A DNA stretch of 64,000 bases. Origin: Leifsonia shinshuensis. GTDB lineage: Bacteria > Actinomycetota > Actinomycetes > Actinomycetales > Microbacteriaceae. The stretch is taken from positions 992,001 through 1,056,000 of the forward strand of contig NZ_CP043641.1 of assembly GCF_014217625.1 (NCBI RefSeq), in the 5' to 3' direction. The notes under the pieces are model-generated. The model saw only the letters and a program-made list of their open reading frames with translations. It did no database searches and had not been told where the DNA came from. This document shows positions 27,201 through 35,227 of this stretch, in pieces. The first letter of the stretch is position 1; every line of letters begins with the position of its first letter. The position numbers were made by a program, and so were the translations under genes.

Positions 27201-29518
27201 GGGATGACGGTGATCCCGGCCGTCGCCTCGTGCGTCCCGTCCGACACCGTGTACTGGAGCTGCACCTGCTGGGTCAGCACGGTCGGCGCGGTGATCTTGA
27301 CCACCGCGTTGTCCAGGACCTCCACGTCGAGGTCCTGGGCTCCCGGCCCTGGCGTCACCTGCCGCACGACGAGGACGCGCCCCGACGGCGAGACGTCGTT
27401 GTCGAGCACGGCGACCGAGGTCGGCTCGCCCGGCCGGACGTACGCGCGGTCCGCGACCGCGATCGGCGGCGCGTCGGTGGCGCCTTGCTGCGCGACGTCG
27501 AAGCGCACGATCCCGGTCGTGCTCTTGGGCCCGGCGCCGAGCGTGTACTCGGCGTAGTACTCGCCGGCCGCGCTGGTCGTGAGCGTGAGCGTGCCGTGCG
27601 CCGGATCGGCCGTCACCCGCCCGGACCCCGGTCCCGTCAGCGTCGCGCCCACCAGGGTGAGCGGCTCCCCCGACGGCGACTGGTCGTTGTCCAGCGGGTG
27701 GACGACGACGGGCTGCCCGGTGAACCCCGAGCCGAAGTCCGGCACGGCCACCGGGTCGAGCGTGCCGGAGGGCTTCACCGTGACGATCAGGCTCCCGGTC
27801 GTGGACTTCCGGCCATCGGAGACCGTGACGCGGACCTCCTTCGATCCCGCCTGGCCGGTCTTGCTCGTGAACGTCACGTCGCCGTCCGGCTTGAACCGCA
27901 CGTCGTCCTCGGTCGTGGCGGACGCGGAGACGAGCGAGAGGTCGTCGCCGTCGGGGTCCAGCCAGTCGTTGAGCACGTTGTAGGTCACCGACTGGCCGAC
28001 CTCCGTCTGGGCCGCGCTCGGCCGGGTCGACGCCGGCGGGTCGTTCTGGGCGTCCAGGTGGATGGTCGCGTTGACGTTCGCGGACGCCGTCCCGCCCCGG
28101 CCGTCGTCGATGGAGTAGCGGAAGGTCACCGTCCCGGTCACGCCGTCCTTCGGCGTGAACTGGATGGCGCGCCCGCCCTCCACCAGCGCGAGCTGCCCCT
28201 GATCGGCCGGGATCGGCGAGACCTGCGTGATGGTGAGCACGTCCCCGTCGGGATCGGTGTCGTTCGCCAGCACGTGCAGCACGGTCGAGCGGCCCGGCCG
28301 CACGCCGAAGCTGTCGTCCACCGCGGTGGGCGGGCGGTTCACCGAGGTGCGCTGCGCGAGGGTGTCCGCGAAGGACTGCACGACCGGCTTCTCCTCGCCG
28401 GTGTCGCCCTGGACGGTCGTGTCGTTGGGCTTGAGCTGCGCCCAGTTCTGCACCAGGCGCATGTTGGAGGACACCACCCAGGCGTTCCCGTCGCGCAGGT
28501 TGTTGAGGGCGATGACGCCGTGGTTGACCCGGAACTCCAGGTCGTCGCCGGTCACCTGCTGGTCGATGTCCAGCCCGACCGGCTTCGTGCCGTCGCAGGC
28601 GTAGAGGTAGCGGGCGGACCCGGCCCAGGCCCCGTACGAGCAGGTGCCGAGCCGGACCGGTGCGGAGACCGCGCTCGCTCCTCCGCTGGAGGTCGCGCCG
28701 GCGGGTGCCGAGGTCACCGTGCCCCCGGCGAGCGGGACGCTCAGCAGGCTGTTCGCCGTCGCGACGAGCGCGGCCGGGTCGTCGGGGCCGGGCTGCTGGA
28801 TCCGCAGGCCCTTCGCCGGGAGGGCGACGGTCGTGCCCGAGTCGGTGACCAGCTTGTCCGCCTGCGTGTCGAGCAGCACCGCATGGTCGCCGACCGCGGA
28901 AAGCTGGAAGGAGCCCGGCACCGGGAACGACGCCGAGGACGCCGCCGCGCCGGGATGGTCGACCGTGACGAGCCGCTTGCCCTTCGGCGCGGCGACGAAC
29001 GTCTTCCCCGACTTCGCGACCACCAGCTTCGCGCCAGCGCCCACCGAAGCCGTCGGCGTCGTCTTCGATTTGTCGAAGTCGAGCCGTCCGGTGGCGTCGA
29101 GCACCCACAGCGAGCCAGTCGGCGAGAGCACGGAGAGCGTCGACCCGCCGTAGCCGACCTGGGAGCCGTCCGGCACCTGGATGCGGCCGCCGAGCGACAC
29201 GAACGCCGGGTCGATGCGGTCGACGGTCCCGTGCGGGAGGTCGGTGAGGAAGTACGACGAGCCGTCCTGCAGCACGTCCAGGTCGGCGGAGGACCCGGTG
29301 ACCGCGGCGTCGAGCTCGTCGATCTGATGGTTGAGGCGGCCGCCGAGCAGCCGCTCGCCGTTCGTCACCCAGACGTCGCGGGTGTCGAGCTGGACGGCGT
29401 TGACCGGGAATCCGCGGTGCAGCACCGCGACCGTGAGCGGGACCCCTGCGACGACGGCGAGAGCAGTGGCGATGGCGAGCGTCTTGCGCTCGCGGATCCA
29501 CTTGCTCAACGATGCCAA
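24239..29518 (-). CDS. Giant exported Ig-like / fibronectin type III protein
   Basis: About 1759 residues. A TM helix near the N-terminus (TLAIATALAVVAGVPL) anchors or exports it. Next comes a region of about 350 residues with beta-propeller-like repeats, then roughly eleven Ig-like domains of about 95 residues. Several of these have the V-x-V-L-D/A-N-D-x-D/S-P-D/S-G signature, for example VLHVLANDTDPDGD. Two FN3 domains follow (ITGLTNGKSYRFAVRAHN) and a C-terminal segment of about 95 residues with two Cys. I chose TTG at 29518 because the upstream GGGGGA is placed as a ribosome binding site; ATGs at 29608 and 29599 are in frame. Probably the surface effector of the cluster, corresponding to FN3 in PFNA. 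Confidence 0.85.
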   Translation of the reverse strand: MASLSKWIRERKTLAIATALAVVAGVPLTVAVLHRGFPVNAVQLDTRDVWVTNGERLLGGRLNHQIDELDAAVTGSSADLDVLQDGSSYFLTDLPHGTVDRIDPAFVSLGGRIQVPDGSQVGYGGSTLSVLSPTGSLWVLDATGRLDFDKSKTTPTASVGAGAKLVVAKSGKTFVAAPKGKRLVTVDHPGAAASSASFPVPGSFQLSAVGDHAVLLDTQADKLVTDSGTTVALPAKGLRIQQPGPDDPAALVATANSLLSVPLAGGTVTSAPAGATSSGGASAVSAPVRLGTCSYGAWAGSARYLYACDGTKPVGLDIDQQVTGDDLEFRVNHGVIALNNLRDGNAWVVSSNMRLVQNWAQLKPNDTTVQGDTGEEKPVVQSFADTLAQRTSVNRPPTAVDDSFGVRPGRSTVLHVLANDTDPDGDVLTITQVSPIPADQGQLALVEGGRAIQFTPKDGVTGTVTFRYSIDDGRGGTASANVNATIHLDAQNDPPASTRPSAAQTEVGQSVTYNVLNDWLDPDGDDLSLVSASATTEDDVRFKPDGDVTFTSKTGQAGSKEVRVTVSDGRKSTTGSLIVTVKPSGTLDPVAVPDFGSGFTGQPVVVHPLDNDQSPSGEPLTLVGATLTGPGSGRVTADPAHGTLTLTTSAAGEYYAEYTLGAGPKSTTGIVRFDVAQQGATDAPPIAVADRAYVRPGEPTSVAVLDNDVSPSGRVLVVRQVTPGPGAQDLDVEVLDNAVVKITAPTVLTQQVQLQYTVSDGTHEATAGITVIPVPPLVVHQPPVAVDDTVTVRAGDVATASVLDNDSSPDNAPFSLDPQLRDASAAGKGATAFVSGKTVRYQAPTTPGQYSVVYGITDKYGQKAQATVTFVVTAPDKGSDRAPQPQPLTVRAFAGSSVPIEVPLDGIDPDGDSVVLAGLGSQPTLGRISGTTSTAFTYEAYPDSAGTDTFTYTVKDTYGKTATGTVNVGVIPRPSQVRPPVAVNDPVQVKPGRTIAVPVLDNDSDPNGYAIALQKKLLHVDQGLTASVHGKIVLVKAPDREGSYVVRYQITNGQGGVASAFIQLTVTPDAKDVPPSAVDHVLEADAVSNKSSVKVNALEGAVNPSGLVGDLQVAVLGPNASAADVGSDGTVTVRPGDRRTAIAYSVTDRVTGLSGDAFIVVPPKGDATAPPRIKDGLPQQIVPMNGSKSWKLSDILTVPSGRSVKLTGASGVSATNSSGASSFGGDDTLTFSALKDYRGPAAITFKVDDGRDAGATSDRITTLVLPLTVGDPEQADVAPTFTSPTEKIEPGEAPLAVDLRASSYHPNPAILAKLSYSNPQWPNQKIAVSLSGSTLSLSAPLGVQPGESTAVTVTISSGTHTITGTVNVQVVSSSRPVATQKNPPQTSELKRGSSGTLQGASSDSAWVNPFPGTPLTITDAQAQSAPSGVTVTHTASSITVSAASGAAIGAVNIVYHVEDATKDPQRTAAAIGQYRVTIHDVPAQPPAPSNPSAGDGRASVTIAAPADNGKPIDSYEVSGGESTVTVGAIGRVDITGLTNGKSYRFAVRAHNADGWGPVSAQSAAVTPYGTPSKVGGLTITADQYAPATVRMSWNALRDPDGTGGGAVTYHYRLNNGAWQTTSGTSASEGGKGAGSYSFDVYATNDHSGKAGPTASSGSVQVANKPAPQPSIDLAKGNPEPGYAHSYTYDVTLNNFPANRTFPMQVHCNGSTLWSPSISTDGTGHAHYRGAPDGQQPYCGYPGAYVVVNGVQSSVQNWAQ

Positions 29519-29620
29519 GACTCTGATATCCCCCGGGACTGGAAACACAAGTACGCTAACACGGCCCCTGAACGGGATCGGATGGGGAGGACTCCCCATC
29601 CGCCGCACAGCGCGCCCAGC

Positions 29621-30331
29621 TCAGTCGCTGCCAGAATCCGCCGGGCCGGCGGCCGCGTCAAGCAGCGGGAGGTCTTCGATCCCGACGAGCCGCGTCGTCA
29701 CCGCGTACTCCACCAGGCGTGCGCGGCGGTTCGTCGCCAGCTTTCCGCGGCCTCCGCGCAGCCCGGCGACGCCGAGCCGGTCGAGCTTGTCGCAGACGTT
29801 GTCGAGCTTGCGGTTGAAGGTCGTCATGCTCCAGCCGAGCCGCTCCGCCGCCTCCGCGGAGCTCGGAATGCTGCCCCGGCCGGGCAGCGACTGGGTCAGC
29901 ACACCCTCGGCGAGCGCCACGATGAGCTGCCGCTGGCTGGTGGTCAGTGTCACGGGGAGGACCGTCGTCGAGCCTCCCGTGCCGTCCACCGCGACCGAGG
30001 TGTTGAAGTAGTCCGCGTCGCTGGAGATCGTGAAGTCGTAGGTCGTCGCGCCCGCGCTGAACATGACGTGCAGGGTCTGGAACACGATCGGCAGCTTCGC
30101 CCCTGGCGCGAGCCAGGCCTGCATCGTGCCGGAGGCGTCGGTGACCGTCGCGGTGAGCAGCGTGCCGACGTTGTTCAGCCACCACATCCCGAAGTCGTTG
30201 CTGATGCTGAGGAACCGCCGGTGCAGGTACGGGTTGTCGTCGATCGACAGGTCGGCCTCCCGGCCGATGCCGAACTCCGCGTCGGCGGCGACCGGATACT
30301 CCTCGCCGCAGAACTCGACCGTGAGGCTCAC
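29621..30331 (-). CDS. FHA-like domain fused to a helix-turn-helix-like C-terminus
   Basis: 236-residue soluble protein. The first ~110 residues look like an FHA domain: FGIGREADLSID (Gly-Arg), NPYLHRRFLSI (His) and WLNNVGTLL (Asn-x-Gly), although the usual Ser before the His is absent. The C-terminal half (TLTTSQRQLIVALAEG, then SSAEAAERLGWSMTTFNRKL) resembles a winged-helix or sigma-type HTH. It could read kinase output and bind DNA (inference). GTG at 30331 overlaps the kinase stop as GTGA, with AAGG 10 nt upstream; a second GTG at 30340 is possible. Confidence 0.75.
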   Translation of the reverse strand: MSLTVEFCGEEYPVAADAEFGIGREADLSIDDNPYLHRRFLSISNDFGMWWLNNVGTLLTATVTDASGTMQAWLAPGAKLPIVFQTLHVMFSAGATTYDFTISSDADYFNTSVAVDGTGGSTTVLPVTLTTSQRQLIVALAEGVLTQSLPGRGSIPSSAEAAERLGWSMTTFNRKLDNVCDKLDRLGVAGLRGGRGKLATNRRARLVEYAVTTRLVGIEDLPLLDAAAGPADSGSD

Positions 30332-31983
30332 GAGGAGCACGCCTTCAGCGGCTGGGACGTGCGGCCGGCGCGGATGGTGGTGACGTCGACGCAGACCGGC
30401 ACGCCGGGCGTGAGGCCGGTGAGGGTGACCGTCGTGTCGGACGTGACGGCGGGCGCGTCGGTGGTGCCCTCGCGCACCCAGGAGTACTGGTCGCCGGACT
30501 TCGGCTGGGCGGTCTTCCAGACGATGGTGGCCGAGGTGGCCGCGGCGTCGCGCTTGGCGGAGACCAGCGTGGGCTGCGGGACGACCGTGACCGGGACGAC
30601 GCCGTCGTCGCCGCCCTGCCGGTTCGTGGCCGGGGCGGCGGGCGTGAGGGCGTTGGAGACGATCGCGGCGCCCACGGCGATCACCACGACCGCCGCTGCG
30701 CCGGCGGCGATCCAGGTGAGGAGGCGGCGGCGTGGGGCGTTCTCGGGCTGCCGGCCGCGGTCACTCTCGGGCTCGGCCTCCGGGGCGACGGCGACGGGAG
30801 CGGGGCGCAGGACCGTGCTCTCGACCGGGGCAGGGACCCCGGCCACCGGAGAGACGGGGGCGATGCCGCGGATGCGGGTCGGCTCGGCGGTCGGCGCGGC
30901 CTCCGGAGCGGGCTGCGCCTGCGGGTCGGGCTCCGGCGCCGCCTTCGGCCGCACCGGCTGCGCCACGACGGTCGCGACGGACCGCGCGCGGGTCGCCCCC
31001 GCGTCGCCGGCCTCCCCCGCGCCTTCCGCCACACCGACGTGGTCGGTCGCGATGTGGAGGTTGGGCACGTCGATGCTCGTCGGCGAGAGACCGAGCTCCA
31101 GCTCCACCCGCTGCAGCGCGCGGGCGAACTCGACCGCCGAGCCGTAGCGGTTCTCCCGGCGCGGGGCCATCCCCGTCCGCAGCACCGCGGTCAGCGACGG
31201 CGGGAGGTCGGGCCGGTCGAGCGGGGTGATCATCCCGCGCTCGATGCGGCCGATCAGGTCGAGCGTCCCGTTGGAGCGGCCGGGCACCTCGAACGGCGTG
31301 CGCCCGGCGAGCAGCGTGTGGAGCGTCGCAGCGAGCGAGAAGATGTCGCTGCGGACATCCGGGTCCGGGTCGTCGGCGAACATCTCCGGCGGCGACCACG
31401 GCACGCTGAGCCCGACGGACCGGCTCCCGCTCGTGGCCGTGTCCGACCCCGCCCGGCGCAGCTCGGACAGCGTCGCCGTGTGCACCGGCAGCTCCTCCAG
31501 AGCGGAGGCGATGCCGAAGTCGGTCAGCGCCGGCCAGCCGAACGCGTTCGTCAGCACGTTGGCCGGCTTGATGTCGCGATGCAGGATGCCGGCGTCGTGC
31601 GCGGTCGCGACGGCGCTCGAGAGCCGCACGCCGGTCCGCAGCGCGTCCTCCACCGGGATGCGCTCGCGCTTGAGCCGGTCGGCGAGCGACGGGCCGGAGC
31701 AGTACTCCATCACCAGGTACGGCCGGTCGTCGCCGGAGACCCCCGCGTCGAAGATCGTCGCGATGAACGGGTGCGCGGACAGCCGCGCCATCACGTTCGC
31801 CTCGGTCACGAACCGGGCGCGCGCCGCCTCGTCCACGCTGTCGGTCAGCAGCACCTTCACGGCGACGCTGCGCTTGGGCAGCTCCTGCTCGTAGAGGAAG
31901 ACGTCGGAGAAGCCCCCGGAGCCGAGCAGCCGGATGAAATGCAGCCCGGCCAACTCGGGAGGCGTCGACGCCATCCTCCTCAT
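30328..31983 (-). CDS. Membrane Ser/Thr protein kinase with external FN3-like domain
   Basis: 551-residue Hanks-type kinase. Catalytic features are complete: GSGGFSDV loop, VAVKVLL Lys, FVTEANVMARL Glu, LHRDIKPANVL, TDFGIAS. A Pro/Ala-rich linker of about 100 residues leads to one TM helix (about 421-443), then an extracellular domain of about 105 residues resembling FN3 (VSAKRDAAATSATIVWKT). There are no PASTA repeats, so it differs from PknB and matches the Pkb2 type of the PFNA cluster. The ATG at 31983 has GAGGAG 6 nt before it. The matching phosphatase lies two genes upstream. Confidence 0.93.
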   Translation of the reverse strand: MRRMASTPPELAGLHFIRLLGSGGFSDVFLYEQELPKRSVAVKVLLTDSVDEAARARFVTEANVMARLSAHPFIATIFDAGVSGDDRPYLVMEYCSGPSLADRLKRERIPVEDALRTGVRLSSAVATAHDAGILHRDIKPANVLTNAFGWPALTDFGIASALEELPVHTATLSELRRAGSDTATSGSRSVGLSVPWSPPEMFADDPDPDVRSDIFSLAATLHTLLAGRTPFEVPGRSNGTLDLIGRIERGMITPLDRPDLPPSLTAVLRTGMAPRRENRYGSAVEFARALQRVELELGLSPTSIDVPNLHIATDHVGVAEGAGEAGDAGATRARSVATVVAQPVRPKAAPEPDPQAQPAPEAAPTAEPTRIRGIAPVSPVAGVPAPVESTVLRPAPVAVAPEAEPESDRGRQPENAPRRRLLTWIAAGAAAVVVIAVGAAIVSNALTPAAPATNRQGGDDGVVPVTVVPQPTLVSAKRDAAATSATIVWKTAQPKSGDQYSWVREGTTDAPAVTSDTTVTLTGLTPGVPVCVDVTTIRAGRTSQPLKACSS

Positions 31984-31993
31984 GCGCCGCTCC

Positions 31994-33196
31994 TCATCGG
32001 CCGGCCTCGACCGTGAGCGTCGCGCCGCTGCCGAGGTCGACCACGGTGCCGGCGACCACGGTCGTGGGCTCTCCGGCGCGCAGCTTCTGCGGGGACTTGC
32101 CCGGCAGGACGATCAGGGTGCCGTTGCGCGAGTGGAGGTCGGTGACGACGACGGTGTCGCCCTCGACGGCGACCGCGACGTGCGAGCGCGAGATGTCCTC
32201 CTCGACGCCGGTCAGGGTCAGCGGGCGGGCGCCGCGCAGCGTCCGGAAGGCGGAGGCGCTCGGAGCGCGGCCGACGATCACGGCGCCGGCCAGCGGCTCG
32301 CTGCGGCCGTCCGGGAGGATCAGCCGGTAGCCTGCGGCAGCAGGGGGCTCGGCCGGTTCGGCGGGTGGCTCCGCTGCTGCTTCGACCGGGGTGCGCGCGG
32401 GGAGGTCGCCGCTCAGCACGGTCAGGCCGTCGTGGTCGCCGACCGCCGCGGCGGACGGGAAGGAGTCGGTGATGAAGCCGGGGAGGTCGATCCGGGCGGG
32501 CTCCTGCGCCTGCTCGGCCCGGACGGCGGCCTCCTCGATTCCGCGCATCATCGTCGCGCCGAAGAGGTGGTCGTAACCGGAGGGTTCACGCTCGGGGGGC
32601 TCTGCGATGGTGGACTCGGGGACGCGGGTGGGCTGGTCGACGGGTGCGGGCTCCGGAGCCACCGGCTCCAGCGTCCCCGGCTCCAGGGCCACCGGCTCCA
32701 GCGCCCCGTCCTCCAGCACCACCGGCTCGGTGATCCGCGACAGCTTCGCCGGCTCCCCACCGTCCCGTGGCGGCGCCGCAGCGTCCCCCGACGCCGTCCA
32801 CACCAGCGCCGTGCCGCGCACGATGCCCTCGGCCACCGGCAGCGTCGCGCCGCCCGGCTCCCCCAGGGTCACCGCCGACGCGGCCTCCACCTGCGTCTCC
32901 AGCCAGGACGACACCGCCGCGCGCAGTTCGCGGGGGCCGCCGTCGTCCGTCACCGTCGCCGGCAGCCCGCGGACCGCGAGCAGCACGGCCTCCCCGCTCG
33001 TGTCGAGGAGCCCGAACGCCGGGGTCCGGCTCAGGCCGTCCGCGATCAGCGCGTCCAAGGTCTCGGCGAAGCCGGTCCGCACCGCGGTCAGGTAGCGCAG
33101 CAGCGGCTCGCGGCCGGCCTGCGCGACGAGGAGCGCCCGCCCGGCCGCCGCGACGACCGCCCACTCCCCTGCCGTCGCCTGCTGCACCTCGAACAC
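31994..33196 (-). CDS. FHA domain protein with unassigned N-terminal domain
   Basis: 400 residues. The N-terminal part (about 1-150) is an unassigned alpha/beta domain (starts MFEVQQATAGEWAVVAAAG). The middle is Pro/Glu/Ala-rich and probably flexible. The C-terminal FHA domain (about 300-398) has all binding residues: VIVGRAPSAS, EDISRSHVAVA, HSRNGTLIVL. It lies between the PP2C and the kinase with gaps of 6 and 10 bp, so it is likely a substrate or adaptor of both. Confidence 0.9.
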   Translation of the reverse strand: MFEVQQATAGEWAVVAAAGRALLVAQAGREPLLRYLTAVRTGFAETLDALIADGLSRTPAFGLLDTSGEAVLLAVRGLPATVTDDGGPRELRAAVSSWLETQVEAASAVTLGEPGGATLPVAEGIVRGTALVWTASGDAAAPPRDGGEPAKLSRITEPVVLEDGALEPVALEPGTLEPVAPEPAPVDQPTRVPESTIAEPPEREPSGYDHLFGATMMRGIEEAAVRAEQAQEPARIDLPGFITDSFPSAAAVGDHDGLTVLSGDLPARTPVEAAAEPPAEPAEPPAAAGYRLILPDGRSEPLAGAVIVGRAPSASAFRTLRGARPLTLTGVEEDISRSHVAVAVEGDTVVVTDLHSRNGTLIVLPGKSPQKLRAGEPTTVVAGTVVDLGSGATLTVEAGR

Positions 33197-33202
33197 GTGC
33201 GA

Positions 33203-34012
33203 TTACTCCCTCGGCTGCGTGTCGTCGAGCTCCCGGCCGGCGAGCCTGTCGCGGGTGTCGACAGCGGCCGGAGCGTCATCCCCCGGCCTCGATTCAACCA
33301 CGATCACCGTGACATTGTCGTGGCCACCCGCCGCGACCGCGGCCTCCACCAGCACGGCGGCCGGATCGTCGGGGTCGCCGGCGAGCAGTTCCGCGATCGT
33401 CTCGTCGCCGAGCTCCCTGGTCAGCCCGTCCGAGCAGATCAGGAAGGTCTGGCGCCCGGTCTCCGGCAGCAGCTCGCTGTCCGTGTCCACGAAGTCCTCT
33501 GCGCCGAGCGCCCGCGTGATCACGTTGCGCTCCGGGTGCACGGCAGCCTGCTCGGGGCTGATGAGCCCGGCGTCGACGAGTTCCTGGACCGCCGAGTGGT
33601 CGACGGTCAGGCGGCTGAGCTGCCGTCCGTCCCACCCGTAGACGCGGGAGTCGCCGACGTTGACGACCATCCACTCCTCCGCGGCGCGCTCGGGCACGCG
33701 CACCCGCACGACGCCGGTGAGCGTGGTGCCCGCGACGGCGGCGCCGGTCTCCTCGGCGTCGGACAGCGCCCGCACCGCGGCGTTCGCCTCGTCGATCGCG
33801 GTGATGACCTCCTCCGGCGTCGGGGTGGCCCCGGCGGGGAGGGTGCGGGCGAGGCTCTCAACCGCCGTCCGGCTCGCCACGTCGCCGCGTGCGTGACCGC
33901 CCATCCCGTCCGCGACCACGAAGACCGGGTCCTGCGCGAGGTAGCTGTCCTCGTTGACGTGCCGGACCGCTCCGGTGTCGCTGCGGGCGCTCACCTCGAC
34001 GCGGGAAGTCAT
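33203..34012 (-). CDS. PP2C-family protein phosphatase
   Basis: 269-residue Ser/Thr phosphatase that would reverse the cluster kinase. It has the PPM motifs: HVNEDSYLAQ, VVADGMGGHARGD, VVNVGDSRVYGW, LICSDGLTREL and GGHDNVTVIV. The Asp residues bind the two catalytic Mn/Mg ions. It has no membrane segment, so it is cytosolic. Its ATG overlaps the terC stop (ATGA), so its translation is coupled to a gene that has a manganese riboswitch. Confidence 0.94.
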   Translation of the reverse strand: MTSRVEVSARSDTGAVRHVNEDSYLAQDPVFVVADGMGGHARGDVASRTAVESLARTLPAGATPTPEEVITAIDEANAAVRALSDAEETGAAVAGTTLTGVVRVRVPERAAEEWMVVNVGDSRVYGWDGRQLSRLTVDHSAVQELVDAGLISPEQAAVHPERNVITRALGAEDFVDTDSELLPETGRQTFLICSDGLTRELGDETIAELLAGDPDDPAAVLVEAAVAAGGHDNVTVIVVESRPGDDAPAAVDTRDRLAGRELDDTQPRE

Positions 34013-35079
34013 GTGCGTGGGTCCTCCGGGGAGTTCTCGGCCTGGGCGGCCTCTGCGGTCGTCGTCGCCGGTTCGTCATCCCCCTGGATGGCGTGCTCGA
34101 CGGTGGTGCCGCTCAGGTGCAGCCTCACCAGACTAGCGACGGTCGCGACCACCATCGCACCGACGATCACCGCGAGGGAGGTCCAGGTGCTGATATCGGG
34201 GGCCCACTCGATGTGCTCGCCGCCGTTGACGAACGGCAGCGTGTTCTCGTGCATGGCGTGGAAGACCAGCTTGACGCCGATGAAGGCGAGAATGAACGCG
34301 ATCCCGTACTTGAGGTAGACGAGCTTCTCCAGCAGGTGACCCAGCAGGAAGTACAGCTGCCGCAGCCCCATCAGGGCGAACACGTTGGCGGTGAACACGA
34401 TGAACGCGCTCTGCGTGATGCCGAAGATCGCCGGGATGGAGTCGAGCGCGAACAGCAGGTCGGTCGTCCCGAGCGCCAGGAACACGATGATCAGCGGCGT
34501 GAACATCCGCCGGCCGTTCACCGTGGTGCGCAGCTTGTTGCCCTCGTACTGGTCGGAGACCTGGAGCCTGCGCCGGGCGAAGCGGATGAACCAGCTGTCC
34601 TGCGCGCCCTCGTCGTCGTGCTTCCCGAACGCCTGGTTGAACGCCGTCCAGAGCAGGAAGGCGCCGAACAGGTAGAAGATCGCGCTGAAGCTGGCGATGA
34701 GGCCGGCGCCGAGCAGGATGAACACGCCGCGGAACACCAGCGCCAGGATGATGCCCACCATGAGCACCTCCTGCTGGTACTTCCTGGGCACGGCGAACCG
34801 GCCCATGATGATCACGAACACGAACAGGTTGTCGATGCTCAGGCTGTACTCGGTGAGCCAGCCGGCGAGGAACTGCCCGGCGTGCTCGGCGTCGCCGATC
34901 AGCAGCATGAGCAGCGCAAACACCAGCGCCAGGCCGACGTAGAACGCCACCCAGAGCGCGGACTCCTTCGGGCTCGGGATGTGCGGCCGCTTGTAGACGA
35001 TCAGGAGGTCGAAGGCGAGGACGAGCAGCAGGACGACGAAGCTGCCGACCTCGAACCAGAGCGGGAGGGCGAGTTCCAA
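34009..35079 (-). CDS. TerC-family integral membrane protein (probable Mn exporter)
   Basis: 356 residues with about nine TM helices. The two acidic TerC motifs are present: YSLSIDNLFVFVIIMGRF and LLFALDSIPAIFGIT. TerC-family proteins such as Alx and YkoY/YceF are linked to manganese efflux and to metal loading of exported enzymes. The start is a TTG at 35079 preceded by AAAGG with 7 nt spacing; a longer reading would include the riboswitch. The tail (last ~30 residues) is acidic and Thr/Ala-rich. It heads the PP2C-FHA-kinase operon. Confidence 0.93.
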   Translation of the reverse strand: MELALPLWFEVGSFVVLLLVLAFDLLIVYKRPHIPSPKESALWVAFYVGLALVFALLMLLIGDAEHAGQFLAGWLTEYSLSIDNLFVFVIIMGRFAVPRKYQQEVLMVGIILALVFRGVFILLGAGLIASFSAIFYLFGAFLLWTAFNQAFGKHDDEGAQDSWFIRFARRRLQVSDQYEGNKLRTTVNGRRMFTPLIIVFLALGTTDLLFALDSIPAIFGITQSAFIVFTANVFALMGLRQLYFLLGHLLEKLVYLKYGIAFILAFIGVKLVFHAMHENTLPFVNGGEHIEWAPDISTWTSLAVIVGAMVVATVASLVRLHLSGTTVEHAIQGDDEPATTTAEAAQAENSPEDPRT

Positions 35080-35218
35080 CGGGAGACCTTTCGAAGGGTG
35101 TGCGGGATGAACCCGAAAGTCTCTCCCGCACATCCGTGCCGCTGCGCCCGGGCCCGAACGGACCGTGATGACGTGCGCAGCGCGAGGCCGCTCGGCCTCT
35201 TCGGGATACTCCCCTTCG
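35080..35218 (-). ncRNA. yybP-ykoY-type manganese riboswitch before terC
   Basis: Aptamer 35114-35218. P1 is CGAAGG (35218-35213) pairing with CTTTCG (35119-35114). The invariant GGGGAGTA follows the 5' arm, and GGGAGAGAC precedes the 3' arm. P2 pairs TCCCG with CGGGA. P3 is GCTGCGC / GCGCAGC and encloses ACGTCATCACG and a short GGTCC-GTTC-GGGCC hairpin ending in CCGG, matching the family's layout. The expression platform at 35080-35093 (CGAAAGGTCTCCCG) contains the ribosome binding site and is nearly complementary to CGGGAGAGACTTTCG of the aptamer. P1 formation on metal binding should free the site: an ON switch for Mn. Confidence 0.93.
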
Positions 35219-35227
35219 CGAGCACCC

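Noticed and set aside
23921..31147. A very long open frame (about 2400 codons) on the plus strand
   Set aside because: It is antisense to the giant Ig/FN3, kinase and FHA genes. Its translation is mostly Arg/Ala/Gly/Val-rich without motifs; long antisense frames are expected at this GC content.
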